This document shows, piece after piece, positions 24,216 through 38,971 of a stretch of DNA of 64,000 nucleotides (position 1 is its first letter; each line of letters opens with the position of its first letter). Source of the DNA: Dirofilaria immitis. Lineage: Eukaryota; Nematoda; Chromadorea; Rhabditida; Onchocercidae. Location of the stretch: assembly GCA_024305405.1 (NCBI GenBank), contig JAKNDB010000067.1:762001-826000 (forward strand), given 5' to 3'. The notes beneath the pieces were generated by a model, which saw nothing but the letters and a program-made list of their open reading frames with translations, was not told where the DNA came from and did not search any database. Position numbers and translations under genes: made by a program.

Positions 24216-27200
24216 ATGGCTGAAAATATCAATCATCCGGCCAGTGATGCTGTTCTTCGGCCTTTAATTACTGGTTTATCACCTAAAGAAGGAGTGCCAG
24301 GAACACAAATAAAAATTCGTGGCGAAAATCTTGGGAGAAATCAGTCAGATCTGGTTGCTTTATCCATTTGTGGAACTGATTGCTTAATGTCAGCGAAGTG
24401 GAAATCACCTTCTTTGATTATAGCACGTAATGATAACTCACAAATATCAATGAATCGAGAATATCATCCTGAAATTTTGACTTGACTATCGCAGCGAAAT
24501 CTTTAGTGACCATAAGTGATAATTTAGCTTAAAACTTTTAATTACTTTATAATTAACAGTGAAACATCTGATGTTTTGATTGCTAATTCTAAACCTCGAG
24601 ATTTTTGGTAGCTTGGAATCTGTAATGATGCTGTAGCATAAACCTTTAGAATTTTTAGTATATTTAGCGTAAATTCTGACTTCTCATTATATAGTGTAAA
24701 AGATAATTTTTTAAGGTATCGGACAAGCAAAACGTGGTGTTGGAGAAGTAGTCCTTCTAACAAAGTCAATGGGGAAAAGTACCTCAAATGTTACGTTTCG
24801 TGTTTTTATCGTTCAGGTCGGTCCACTAGAAGAAAGTGCCGTTTGGGTAGATGAAACAAGGACGGTTCCTGGTCGTGAAATTTCTCATAATGTTCCTGAA
24901 TCAACAGTTGTTTTGGATGCATTAGGATTGAAAATTGAATCGTAAGTTTGCGGTTCTGTCGACGATAAACTGCAGTTTCAGTGTTTTTCAGTGAAATTCT
25001 TGCATTTTTTTTTCTGGAGTTTCTAAGCATATTACGGTCGTACTAAAAATGAATATATTATTATGGAGAAATATTACTTTTCTTCAGACATAAAAAATGG
25101 ACCAAACTTCTTTGATGCAAATGTTTCCAGAAGGTTCAGGCAATCTTCGAATGGAAAATTTCAACCCAGCTTAGTACTTGGTCGAAAACCATCGTGAAAC
25201 AAAGTGGGTTTTGAAAGTTATTTGTACCCAAAAAATTGTTAAACTTCGAAAAGAAAAATTTAAGATTCCATTTCAAGTAGTTAACAGTTAAATTAAACAT
25301 GTTGCTTTAATGATTAGAATCGTTAATTTTTTTGAAGAGATATTGAGTATTTTCCAAATTTAACGTACTTCTTATATAAGATGAATAAATAATGCCAATT
25401 TTTACAGACTATCTGATCTCAGAAAAGGGTTAATGTATTTAACACAAAGCACTAAAGAAAGTGAAAAAAGCAGTTCTGATTTGCATCGTGCTAATCTTTA
25501 TTCACTGATTAACTGCGTTGATACTCTGACAACGCTTCATGATAAAATGCAGCTGGAAAGGAACACTCGTGGCTGGCCTCTCACAAAAAATATTTCCGAG
25601 AAGGTTCATAATGTGTTATTTCCGATGTTGTTTTGAATTACGAAATTTCAATAATTTACAAATTTTATAAATAGGGTTATTAGGAGTCAAATTGTAACTC
25701 GTATAATTTTTATTTTATGATTTTTTATTGCTAGTAAGAATTTTTGAGAACAAATTTCAGCTTGCTGAATCACATACAGCAGCAAATGCAGTATTCTATG
25801 AGGTTTTAGCACGGAAGGATCGAGCTGATGCCACACGGAATGCTTTATCAGTACTTACTCGTTTTCGATTCATTTTTTCCTCTCTAGTGCCATCGATCAA
25901 AATTTAGCAAAGGTCCAGGGTTTTCTAAATTTCTTTAATTTTACTTAAATTTAGCTAAACTTTCAAAAAAGATATTTAATTAGTAGCTTGCTTATATTTC
26001 TTCTAGCAATACATAAGAGTAATCAAGTTATGCACACTGCTATAAAAAGTAATTTACTGTTCTTCACATAGAAGCAACAGAAGCAGCTTCATGGTTTTTA
26101 TGAAATTAATTTTAGGGTGAGTATTCAACAATTCTAAATGATTATACTCGTGCAAAATCACTCTTCAAGGATACTGAAGTGTCGTTATTTAAGGAGGGTA
26201 ATCTCTTCTGCCTTAATAACTTATTACGATTTTTCCTTCACATATGTTGTGCTGAATAACATGACTAAGTCACGAATAGTTTTCAGTGATGGCTGAGTTG
26301 GATCAAAAAATGGAAATATTTAAGAGAAATATGAAGCAACGTTTGATTGATATGCCTACTTCATTTGAGGATCAAAGTAAACTAATCAAGTATCTGAAAG
26401 TATGGTTATTATTATATTATTTTTCTTGTTTTGCATGCTTGCTTAAATATGAGTTCTGTAAAATGATTGCAATATTTTACTTGAAAAATCTTTTTTAGTC
26501 CAATGAAAGATAAGCGAGATATTTTTTTTTGATTAGCAAGTTTGATATTTAATATTTTGTTCCTAACTACATTTCTAGGTCCTCGAACCAAATTCAGATC
26601 CAGCATGGGACTGTATTACAGCATATCACTGCTGGTTGGAAGATCTTTTATGGCAAACACAAAGAAAGCATCTGAAGTTAGGTACTACTTAAAAGTCAAG
26701 GTTCTTCAGGATTTGCCGTTTCTTTTCAAAAATACTTATTTTTACAGCACTTGCTCAAGTCAACAATAAGAAAGACTCGTCGGCTATATTCTCCTGTAAG
26801 TAATTTGCTAAATATTCCTATTTATTTGAATTTGCATTTTTGAAAATATTTGCTTAAACTGTCTGTATTTTATTTTATATCATTGCCGATTAAAAAATTT
26901 ATTAGAACTTCAAAACTTGCAATTCGATTTAATACCTTCGTTAATTATTCATATACGCGGTTTATTTTTAATTCTTATCTTTTATTCGTACATTTTCAAA
27001 GATTTACACCTAATTTTAAAAAATTTAGAAATTGATTTGAGTAAATTGAGACTTTCTTGAAGTTGAAATGCGGTTAAGAATAATAGGATCGTGTTTTCAT
27101 TCCAAGAAAGATCAAATCCGATTTGACGAATCTTGGACTGGAGAAGTTTTAGAATAATCACTCTATATATTTTCAAGTCATTGTTGTTACTCCCATTTCT

Positions 27201-30200
27201 ATTAAACTATTAATTATATTAATGAAAGGATGTTTTTCGACTAAATTTTTTTGACATTGATTCCGATGTTTATTGTTTCTCATAAATTATTGCTATTGCA
27301 GTAGTTGAAGAAAACTCTCATAATCTGCACGATTTTGTTCAAGAAATGGTAGATCTTATTACCGAGAAATTGCAAATATTCTGGAAGCTTTCTCAAATTT
27401 ACTCCTCATCAGTTACAAATCTAACATCGGTTGATCGCTTATGTGATATTAATGTCAGTTTAAATTCTTTGAAAACAAGCGAAAATGGCTTTTTCTGTCT
27501 TGTTGATTTTTCAAGAAAACTCTCGCAAGCAAAAGATCTCCTTTGCTTGATTTAATTTTCTTATGATATAAACATCTTTACTAAATAGAGCTTGAATTTA
27601 AATGTATATGTGCTTCATTGCGATTGCTGACAGTTAAACAGATTAAATAATTTATTCGTTTATTCGGTATTCTCTCTCGGATTTCCAAATTATTTTCTTT
27701 ATTTCTAATTATTTTGAGAATGTGATGAGATTTGGAAACAGTATAATAGAATAAATATTTTAGTATGTAAAATTCCGAAAATCGTAATGAATTCTCAAAA
27801 GCATCATTTAAGAAAAATTCATTCCGACCGCAATTATTTTATTAATTCATCCATATTTTTAGCAAATGCTCATAAATACAATCAATGTTTCTTCATGGCT
27901 GATATTGAATGCATTGGTACCTGATGCCTTACCTGAATCAGTTTTACAAAAATACAGGGAACAATTCGCGAAATGGCCACCCATTACTTCAGCCCCTCTC
28001 ACACATCAGTTATTTTCATCACTGAAAATTTTGAGGTGAGTGGCTTTCTTTACAGTAAGTTGAGTTAGTTGAGTAACAGTAAGTTGAGTAAACCTCGACA
28101 TATTAAAATGCTTCTAGTTTTTTCATCTGTGGTAGCAAATTGGAAATTTTGAGCAGGCTTTTACAAATTTTCTATTTGAACATTTTATTGTGGTGGTTAA
28201 CAATGAGAATAACACACTCTTTAAGAGCTCCAGTCGAGAATTTTTCACACTGTATTTGCTTATGTATCGGAGGAAAAAAAAGAACTTAATATGATTATAC
28301 TCGATGAGATTATCGAAATATCTTAAAAATATCTGTACAGATAGAATTTTGTACATTTAATGTGATCCTGGACGACTCAAACGATTTTGAATGCACTTTT
28401 TCTTAAATAAAATCATTCAATTATATCTATGACTAATCTTTTTCAGATCATGCATAGGTTATATGTTGGATTGCGGTTTTACTTCTCAGCAACTGCAGCC
28501 ATTGCTAGAACTCTGTGTTACTATTCGATTAAAATGTTTATCAAAAGTAATCGAAAGAGTTACTCAAGGTAAACGATTCCAAGAAATTTTTAGCTTAGTT
28601 AGTTATCTCTGCATAAAATTTGGACCTTCGAATTTATCTTACTTTGACTGGGAATAGCTCTAATCTGAAATAAAAAATCTGTTTTTCTTAGCTCTCTGTT
28701 ATCTTTCGTGTATGCTTTAATTTTCTATTTCAGGTTGTAACAACTGTTTTTCGATGAGACAAGATGATTCGTAGGAATCAATTTTATACAAGAATATTTC
28801 TCATTTCATTAAGATGTAATGTTAAATAAGTAGAATATAATAAGGCGATGCTACCACAATTATCTAAAATGTCCAGAAAAATTTTCTTTTGATTAGCATC
28901 GTGTTTTATTATTTCATTACAGGAGTGATTAGCGTAGGGAATGGAGAAATCTGGAAAATAGAGCCCACGGGCTTATCCAAAACTATTTTACCAGATCTGT
29001 ATGAAACCGAAGTGAGACTTGCATTGACTTCTTTGCTCCTGCACAGTATTTTCCATCCATTTTATGTTCTTAATCTGAAAGGTATGGCGATAGAAAATAA
29101 GTACGCAGAAAGACCATTCATAGAACTGGAAAAGTAGTAATCCTCCGATCGGTTTTGAATAAAGCAATGCAGAAAAGCGAGAATACTTTATCTTTGAAAA
29201 CAGTTTTGGCTAAGATTAAGTACAGAATTTTCTAAATCGGATTAAAATTACTTCTGTGATCATTTTATGTTGAAGAGTTTTATAATAATTTTTTGAGGTG
29301 AATGATAGCATGGGACAAATTCGACAAATACTTTCATTTTCAAATTATACGGGTGAATTGGATTTATTTAGTAGAGAACGGTTCCGTTTAATGTTGATTG
29401 ATTTGTTTACGATGATTCTCACCTCAATTCGTGATTGTATAGAGAATGTTCTACAGCTGAGGTATACTAAATTTTAAAACAAAATATATTGTAAAATTCG
29501 ATAAATATTGATGGAAATTTTAAGGTGGAATCAAATAATTCGTTTGTATTTGAAAAAATAAAACCTAGAAACCAATTTTAAAATTTATCGGAAAGCATGA
29601 TGCATTACTGGCACTTATGTGGTGACTTGGAACGAATTCGATTTAAGCGAAAAGATTTTTCAGAAAATTTGATATCGAAATAGCTTTTTATAGGAATTCT
29701 GTAAAACGTCCATCAAATTTATCCAATGACGGGACAGTTAACAGTCGCAAGTTGCTCATTGCCATATGTAACATTGAATATGTAGTTGGTAATTCTTTGC
29801 CCACAATGTGTCGTCGCTTAGCGGAGAATGGTGTCAAATACGGTGATGTCATATTCGAAGTGAGCTTCAGATAACATTTTTTATAGAATTTTTAATAGAA
29901 ATATGTTAGAATTCAAGAAAGTAATTGTCCATTACTCTCTTTTTCTGTTAAGAAATCTGAACTGCTTCATTATTTTGGAAGCGTAGCTGAGATTGAAAAA
30001 GTAGAATTCGATTATTTTCTCCTTCTTATAAAAATTAGAATCTTTAAAAAGTTTTGGAAAAGAACGTGTTTTTTCAGAAAAGCAAAGGACAGTTGTTAGC
30101 GTTTCGACAAAACTTGATGAAGTATTATTTACAAATAAAATGTGCTACATTTAATTTCATGTTTGGATCAGCCAATTATGAAGATTTACCGAACGAAGGT

Positions 30201-31651
30201 GACATTCGCTTTTTTTCTCTTTATGGATAGTCGGTTCCTCAAATCCGAAAATAAATTTTCTATGAACAAAAGATTTCTATGACAGTACTATGGATTGGAT
30301 AAGCCTTTTTATTCAAATGGAATGAACAGAAGGACTGGAACTTTATCCCTGGTTTTGATTCTTCGCAATGCTTCATACAGCAAACTGCTGGCATTTAAAT
30401 AAACTGGTTTATCGCCAAACTGCTATTTGAAATTGACATCTAAAAAGGAATAAATTTCGGATTCTCATCTTTATTCTTATCTGTTTCAGAAGCATCAGAT
30501 TATATTAAGGAACTCATCATGTATCTAATATTCATCCAGTCAGAAATATGCTTACTCGCTCCACATCTCATGCGCGAGGTTTCTCTTCAATCCATAAATG
30601 CTGACGTGAAATACATCTACACAGCATATGATCTTGATAATAAAAGAAAATTTTGAAGATTTCTAAAAAGAACTTAAAGATCTTGAAATTTTGATCTTTT
30701 ACTAAAATCTTCGAGATTCTTGCTGGATAGCTCTACTACTAGAATATCAGAGATCACATGATAAAACTATTCTTTGTGAATTGTTTTAGCTTTTTTATTT
30801 TTGGATATTTATCTACAAAGTGTCTTCAAAAAAATCGGCTCAGAAAACACTCTTTTCTTACTCTACAATTGATTCAATGAGATGAAATTGGCCTGATTTA
30901 TTATTCCCTGAGTGTTCTTTTTCATTACACAGAAAAACCCAAACCGAATCATATTTTTAAGTAATTTTTTATAAATTAGTTTAGTTTCAGATCCTTAGTC
31001 CAATAATACAAAATGCTTTCAACGAACTACTGGATCGACTCGGTTGTTTACAAAATATGTCATTGGAACAAACCACACAAGTTATTACAGACGTTACAGC
31101 GTTAGAAGAAAGTGTGCAAAATTTTTTGTCACTGGAAACGAGGTTTGGATTTTTTTGTGGATAAAGTTTTCCTCTTACACATTTTTTCTGGATATAATAA
31201 CCAATAATATTTCTATCTTTAGGACTGTTGTAAACTCCTTCCGTGCTAAACTTGTCAACAATTTGGATCAATCGTAAGCTTTACTTGTTTAAAACTTATA
31301 AATTTATGGGAAATAGTTTTGCTTTACGAAATAATAGATTACATTAACTTCTCCAATTTAATGTTATTCTGGTATATACTTTTCTTACTTGTCGTTTCAG
31401 CACTGTGAGTAGTTATAGCGGAACTTCAATTTATTCTGATTTTTCATCAAATCATATCGAGATTTTTGTCGTAAATCTTTTTAAAGTCTATTTTTAGGAA
31501 GACCGCATATGGTTGACATAATTTTCAGGAATGAGATTCGCTTTTTAGGCTCTTTCAGCGAAGTCTTCGTAATTTCCGCGCTGCAATGCGAATGGCAATT
31601 GCAAGTTTGAACTGCGATCATACAGATGCGGATGACTCATCTGATATATAA
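24216..31651 (+). CDS. sec-5: Exocyst complex component Sec5 (EXOC2)
   Basis: Exocyst subunit that tethers secretory vesicles at the plasma membrane and binds Ral GTPase through its N-terminal IPT/TIG domain. Exons: 24216-24426, 24716-24941, 25088-25203, 25408-25603, 25761-25912, 26116-26197, 26287-26399, 26579-26676, about 26748-26795, 27302-27453, 27863-28035, 28447-28568, 28923-29081, 29298-29461, 29694-29859, 30078-30198, 30490-30578, 30991-31142, 31223-31273, 31549-31651. The TIG domain shows ITGLSPKEGVPGTQIKIRGE and DLVALSICGTDCLMSAKW; AVWVDET follows. The helical body shows AKSLFKDTEVSLFK and LARKDRADATRNALSVLTRF. The tail ends DADDSSDI-stop. The junction at 26676/26748 is out of phase, and a small exon near 31402 is possible. 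Two one-base breaks (25092-25097 and 25873-25878) sit in homopolymers. An in-frame TAG at 25172-25174 replaces a Trp conserved in animal Sec5. Confidence 0.92.
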
Positions 31652-33154
31652 ATGTAAAAATTGCAGTAATAGAAGAAAAGTTGTATCATAATCTCAATCA
31701 TTTTCTAACATAAAATTATACTTCATTTTCTGTTAACATTGAATGTGAGAATTGATTTCATACAGAGCACGAACTAGTTAAGCTAAAAGAAATAGCAAGT
31801 TCAAATTATGTTCGTACATTGAGTATAATTGTTTTGGAGTCCCGATCTCATTTCGAAACTGTATGTCATTTTTAAATCTCACGCAATGGTCAAAATGCTT
31901 CTGAAAATAATTATTAATGTTAGTTAATTACACGTGGAAAACATATCTTAAATTACATACGCAGCTCGAAATGTGTAAACGCTCATTCATGAAGTAATAC
32001 ATAAACAAATTCAGTAATGAGAAACAGAAAAATACTGAAGGCTCTGGAGCTAGAAAACTTTAATAATCCACATCAAACAGTAGGGTTTAGATAGCACAAA
32101 GAATCTAGCAGAAAGAACGCATTTACAGGGATTCAGGAGAGTTGTCTTCTGGCAGTGAAGGTTTCTATCATAATCAGTTTGCTTGGAATTCATTATGTGA
32201 TTCTCTAATAGTGCAGAAATTTCCAAAAAATCTATTTTGCTATACATACTTCTCAAGTGTTAGCTGTACATCATGAATGATTTTTTGGTGCCAATTCGAT
32301 CGTGGAACTTCTCAGTTCAATCACTGCAACGATCCACGCGATGCTGCATCACATGTCATTAATACGATTAGGGAGTGCACGTCACTTTTTATAGGATAAA
32401 AGGAGATAATATTCGATCAAATTCTTCATTTTCTTATTTGCTTCAGATGTTAAACAACTGTTGCGAAATCTGCTTTGAATTTTTCTAGCAATTTCTAATG
32501 CATAGTTGTTTATTATCAGCTCTTAATGACTTGGCTAGCATGCTCCTTATCTTCGGGCCTATCACGCATAGTAGTTCCCAAATCTGTTGCTGACGTACGA
32601 ATTGCCTCATGATCCATTTGAACTCAAGTAGAAAAGTTGCTCGGATTTGTTTTTTCTTTTAATGCCATTTTAATACTAAAATGAATGTAAATTATGCAGT
32701 AAATAAAAAGCGATTAAGATAAATGAATTGAATGTATTAACAAAATTATATATATATTGAAGTAAATACATTAAAAAAATTATATATATATATATATATG
32801 GAAAAATAATACATTTACTTAGGAAATTTGCTGCAATATGGTTAGGAAATTGGATACAAAGCTTGCAACTGTTTCATCGCAAAAAGATGCGTCAGAATAA
32901 GATTATGACCGTAATATTGAGAAATTTCCATAAAATAAATTTGCAGCAAAACAAAACATTTTAATGTAACTTGAGTAAAATAATTAGGACTAGAAATTTG
33001 AAATATTGCGATTTTATGCAATTATAAGTGCCGAAAATTACACATTGATTTTAGACCGGGTACACTAAGAGAATGCAAAGGAAAATAATTATGAATTTGT
33101 TTGTAAACTAAAATCTCAAAGTCGAGTAAATAAAACCTCGAAAAAAAAATTGAA
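31652..33154. other. Spacer between convergent Sec5 and MGAT5
   Basis: About 1.5 kb that must hold both 3' UTRs. It contains two TA-rich microsatellites near 32747-32800 and an AATAAA at about 32700. No gene is visible; the frame at 32050-32256 minus has no recognisable features. Confidence 0.5.
32727..32800. repeat. Paired (TA)n microsatellite
   Basis: Two similar units, each an A-run followed by TATATATA (32747-32758 and 32780-32799), are separated by GAAGTAAATACATTAAAA. They look like a duplicated TA-rich segment. Confidence 0.7.
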
Positions 33155-36100
33155 TCACAAACAAGAAGAACAGAGAGCTGTCTGACCCCGCATAAAATCA
33201 CGGCAGGGGCAGATTCGCCGAATGTTTGAAATGGTCGGAACAGATGCACAACTAAACAAATCTGGATTTTCTTGCTTCGAACACTCATATGGTGCATACG
33301 GATTTGAGATACTCTTCAGTACCATACATGATCCACTCCTGAAAATGTATGGTCTGTGGTAATTATGATACTGGTAAAAAACATAATGCAATTAATCAAA
33401 ACACAATTACTGCTATAGATTTTATAATATTGACGATGAGCCCATTCTACTCGAAATCACAAAAATTCATCGATGGTTGAGGAAGCTTATTTTCCTAAAT
33501 AAATGGCAATATTAAACAGTACTAAAACTATACAGAATGACAATACAGTGAAAAAACTTACTTGTTTAAAAATTTAGGTGTATTCACTAGACGGAAGAAT
33601 GAGCGCTCACATAGAAGATCTAAAAATAATCAATACAAAAATACAAAAACAATTAGAACTGTTAGTTAATAGAAATATTTCCCCATTAAAAATATCAAAT
33701 GGTTAACGTAGCTCCATAAAATCTTAATAAATGAGCAAAAATTTCTGTTCCTTGTTAGAATTCCACATACTCATCTTTTCATTTTTTTCCCTATATTTAT
33801 TAAGCACTATATCGTTTCGCCTCCATTAGACCATATCAGAGTTCCTGTTAACAGTAAAACTAACTATGCTGACGACATGCATCTTGGCAAGATTGCATTG
33901 AAACTGCTTCAACAGTTAGCATCGCTTGTAGGGGAGGAAAATGGCTGACACCGCAAAAGTCTTGCTTGGAGACAAGAATACCGACTCGTTGTAACATTCC
34001 CAAGACTGTGAATTCGAAAGGAATATATGGGGTAGGCTAGAAGATGAGATAAATTATTTCATAATATTATTTGATAATTTTTGCTTCAGTCGAATGAACT
34101 TAATTAGAAAATGTCAAATAGTGAATTTTATAGGAAAGGACTATTCACATTAAAATAACCTTCTCAAGTAAAACGGCTGAAGAATATAACCCAGACTTTG
34201 CAAGAAAAACATGCGTTAAGATTTTGCTTCAGAGATATTGTAATACAATCCGGATAGTACCATCCTCAAGGCAATTTTCTAGCCGCAGAGAAATGAATCC
34301 ATAACTGTAGACTTCATGAAAACTAATTCGAGTAACTCTAATTAGAAACGCAAACTTATTATAAATGAATTTCTTGAGGAAAATCATGAAAACGTCTAAA
34401 TACTAACTTTTAAAAGCAAAGCTTCACGTATTGCATCTTCCACTTGCGATGAATTCTCAATATCAGCAGTTAATACATGGGGCCTACCAATAAAAATTTC
34501 CGCATAAGGATTTTGACTCGTTAGCTGGAATTTCCAGAGAACTTGAATTTTATAAAATAAAACTCCATGCTAAAAAAGCACCTAATTGCTGTCAGTGATG
34601 TTTTCTGATATTTTTGGAACTCGATATGCTCCAAACCTTCGTTATAATGAGATTTTATATCGTAAGCAAACAACAGAAGTCATACAGACTCAGCGTGGCC
34701 ATAATCGAAGATGATTGCAACTCAACAATATCAGCACTGCGACTCATTAAATCCAATAAAACATGCTCAGCTGTGAAAGTCCGAACAACTTTTCCAAATT
34801 TTACTTTGCGTAAAGTTGGTTTGTCCTTGAAGAAATCAGATTTCTTTCGTGATTTTGGCGGATTAAATGAAGGATTGATGAAAACAACACCATTTGCAAT
34901 GGCTTCCAATGGCGCAGGACCTTCAAACGGAAAACCAAGACCCAAAATATCTTCACTCTTCTCAGTAGGGCATGCAGTTCGGGGCCTGTTAAAACTCCGT
35001 GATTTATTATAAGGCTGTCGAAATCTGGCAAATTATCGTTAATTGTTGCATGCACTTCTGTAAATTTTCGCACTGTTTCTATGAGTCGTTTCGCATTTTT
35101 CCACATATAGCCTGCTTTGCCATAAACCTACAAACTCCACGAACAATAAGCATTTACAATACTCCAAAGCAGTATTTTCTTCATTTAAATCCAGAATGAA
35201 TTTACGTTAAATGTAAAATCACCACAAAAGGAGAACTATAATCAACAATATTTAAGCAGAAGGTCTGCGATGTCATCAACTCCAACTGTTATTAAATAAT
35301 TATTTAAAGGCAGGATTTCGACTGGTTTCATAGCAGTTGACTTTATTCATGATGAAAGATTCGATTCTGTAGAGCTTCCTGCATCGTATATATAGTATAC
35401 AAAATATCATTCTGAACTAGATTTTTATTGATAAAATTATATCAAATGCTTACTAAGGTAATATTATCTCTCTTGATATTCTGGTTAACTGGATGCATTT
35501 CTACTGCAAATCCGAGAAATGTATTATCATCTGTATGAGGAAACATCGTCATAAACTGCTGCAAATCCAATTGATGGTTACCCCACGGATTTTTCCCTGA
35601 TCCACCTAATGAATTTTTATGAAGAGTGAAGTAATTTGGAGAATTGAACTCCGCATGTGTGCCGAATGAATCTAGAACTCGTAATGTACATCTGAAATAA
35701 GCAATTTCATTTGATAATGACTAAATGAATTCTCCTCTTCTTCTATCATTCTCTCCGACTTTGTAAAAAGATGGGTTTACACAATATTAATAGCAATGAA
35801 ATGAGAGGAAATATCTTGAAAGTAATTTAGGCAATTTGATTCTTTTCGTGAGAGAATAAGATCTACAAAATAGCACACATGTAAATCTAAGTCTGGAAAT
35901 GCAAATCAAATCTCAAATAAACAGTAAAACTTTTCCAACTTACTTTATTTTGTTGAAGAAATCATTCATTTTTCCACGGAGATATCGGAGACCAATAATA
36001 TCAGTGAAAAAAGATTAGATATTTTCCCATTTTGAATTGGACAAGGAAATTTGTAGTCGATTTTTTTCATGTTTCTAAAAATTAAGTAAATTTAACAAAA

Positions 36101-38971
36101 ATTAATTTAAAAACGAACACAGAGAAGAAATTTTTGTCTCTAGCAAGAAAACAATGCTTATAAGAAAACCAAATTATTTTAGCAAACGTAATAAGAGGAC
36201 AGAGAAATCACCCTCTTAGATATAATGTCATAATAGCTTTCAATATAATAAAGACACAGAAATACTTCTATCATTGCATTTATTATCAAAAACAATGGAT
36301 GGATAAACAATTTAGAATCATATAGAAAGCTTAAGAACAATATATCAAAACAAGGTTGCAATGTACTTACGTTATTTACCATCTGCAATTATCAATTTAT
36401 TACTTAGTTATAACCGTTACTACTTCTCACGACATGTCACTGATTTATCTAAATAATAGTAATTTATCGATTAAAAGAATATTTTTTATTCATCTTGGTA
36501 ACTGACTAAAATTCTTAATGATATAACTATCTCTGACAAATAATTTTGATTATTGACTTTCTGATTCTATCGGAACACTAAAAAAAGAGAATTTTTTATG
36601 ATCTATATTATTTTTATATTATATGAAGTATATGCAGATAGCGTACCTTTTCAGTGTCTTAACTTCAGTAGAAATCATGAGATTGTGGCCCAAAAGATAA
36701 AGTGCTGCAATCAAATCCGACCACTGCACGAGTTCTCCAAGTGGCCCACCAGCAGATGATAGCTCACCGAATTTGAAGCCAGTTTCTTTACTCAGAAAAC
36801 CCATATGCATTATTATCTACAATTATTTATATTCAAACAAGTAACGGTAATTCTGAAGAATAGAGAATCAAAAGTTTAAAATTGAAATTTGCCTACATAC
36901 GTTAAATTTTCGTCTTGACGATACGATTTTTGGCCATTTGATTATCAGTTCATTATAAGCACTTAACCATTTAGGCCACAAAGAAGAAATTCGGGTCCTT
37001 ATAAATCTGTAGTTCAATTCATTATCAAACATAAGTTTAAACAGAGCTGATAAATTCCGTTCTACCTGAAAATGACTTTTAGAAAAATGTAGCATATTAT
37101 ATTTTTCACTCTATCAAATTTATTAATTGCTGAACTTATTTTAAATTCATTTTTTGAATCCGAAAATTTCTCATAACATCCCATTTAATATTTCATATCA
37201 GTATGCAGCGATATTTTCTAGGTTTCAGAAACTGAGAAGATACACAGTATCGTATCCAAACTATTAACAAATTAAACAGCAGTTAACTGAAGATAATGAC
37301 TTGAAGCAAGTAGTGCGAATGCTTGGTACCGAACTGCGCACTAAACAGTAGAAAAAGATTTTAATCATCTCGGGATTTCGCAATTACACTTAGCTAGTTT
37401 TTGCTCTCTTAATGAAATATAAGACATGATTCTAAAATATCGCAAATCGATTACCGGAAATATTTCATTTTCAGATAAAATTGCACTGTCATCTTTTACA
37501 GTCTTTCGCCACGGCAAAACCGGGCAATACTTTTCGACTTCGGAAAGATAAATTCTAAATGAGCAGAACGTTCCATTTATGCCATAAGATGCATAACATT
37601 CATGTGTTTTCCATCCTTTCTTCATCCACTGCATTTTTTCATGGCAGTTGGGATATTCAATAGCATCCTCTTCTGATATGGCACATTCTTCTTTTTCTAA
37701 ATTTATAATTAACTATTGATAGAATTAGATCTCGATTAATAATTTTAGTGTACACTTTTTCTAGATTTTCTAATGAAGTTTTAATAGAAATCTAAAGAAA
37801 CGAATATACTATTAGAAAGAAAAAACTACTCTATCTGATGTGCTCTAAACAACAGAAGCAAAAAACTATTAAAAAAAAGTTTAAAAATCACTTTCTTTTC
37901 GATCTGATGCCATATATCCGTACTTTCCGGCAGTCCCATAATTAAACTCATCTTCATCCTGAAATAATCATAAATCCATATATAACAATAAAATTTTGAT
38001 CACTTTCCTCAACATAATCTCATGAAAGGAACAATCTTTATGTTGAAATCATGCCGTTCATACGATATAAAAGTATCACATTATGATAGTTTTTATTTGA
38101 TAAGGTAGAGAACAGTTTAAGTTGATTGACACCTATTGAAGCGACAATTCAAGCTAATGATTATAAAGTTCTATCAGTTCGTATAAAAAGAACTACATTC
38201 AAATATGATTGTAAAACTGCAAATTGAATTCAGTAGCTCGCAAAAACTAAGTGAAAAGACAATAAAAATTAAATTTATTCATAAATAAAACTTTTTATAT
38301 CAATAATTCCCAAATTTTTTTCTCTGATTAAAATCTTTCCATCATGTTTATATTATATTTCGACAGTAGTTAGATCTTCATTCCATAAATTTATCTGAAT
38401 TTCTTTGAGAAAAACATAAGTCATTATGATATCAAGGTGATATATTATCAAAGAAAATTCGATCTCAAAACTAAATACAATAGAAAACTTTAGTTAAAGA
38501 AAACCAGTGTCATATGGCGATAGAACAGATAAAACGGTGAAGAGCTATTATTTCTTTTTATTTCTTTGACTAATAATATTAAACAATCAAAAACTATTAG
38601 TGAAAAAACTATTACATTTTCCAGACATGAAAAAATTTCTATTTATTGCAATACATATATTAATAAACAGATGTGAATCTAATTTCCATAAAATGCACGA
38701 AATGGCGAGAATACAAGTTTTAGTCCTAATAATATTATTGGCCAAGTATGAAACTCAGTAGAGAAAAACTACGACAATAATAATTTAATGAATTTAACTT
38801 TCGTTTTGATTGGTAGAAGAAAAAATTAAATAGTACCGTTAAACTATCGTGCATTACTAACAATAATATTCCGATAAATAGATTAGCAAACATGACGACT
38901 GAACAAAGAAGAGTACAACTTGAGCAAACATATTTGATTCGTCTTACTAGCCATCGAATATAATGATACAT
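33155..38971 (-). CDS. gly-2: MGAT5/GLY-2, alpha-1,6-mannosylglycoprotein 6-beta-GlcNAc-transferase
   Basis: Golgi type II membrane enzyme that transfers GlcNAc from UDP-GlcNAc to the alpha-1,6-mannose arm of N-glycans, starting beta-1,6 branches. Exons in order of translation: 38837-38971, 37892-37958, 37455-37696, 36901-37065, 36647-36816, about 35945-36010, 35455-35691, 34807-35127, 34408-34524, 33865-34036, 33562-33619, 33155-33338. A short basic tail (RWLVRRIK) precedes one membrane helix (VVMFANLFIGILLLVMH). Conserved blocks are YLSEVEKYCPVLPWR, FLSKETGFKFGE, GGPLGELVQWSDLI, TLRVLDSFGTHAEF, TMFPHTDDNTFLGFAVE, LGFPFEGPAPLEAIANG, NPYAEIFIGRPHV, KQDFC and the end CPCRDFMRGQTALCSSCL. Missing from this model: one exon between 36646 and 36010, and one between 33562 and 33338. 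The frame breaks by one base at 34944-34947. Confidence 0.93.

Noticed and set aside
34614..35012. 132-codon plus-strand frame
   Set aside because: It is antisense to the most conserved MGAT5 exon, whose minus-strand product matches the family closely.
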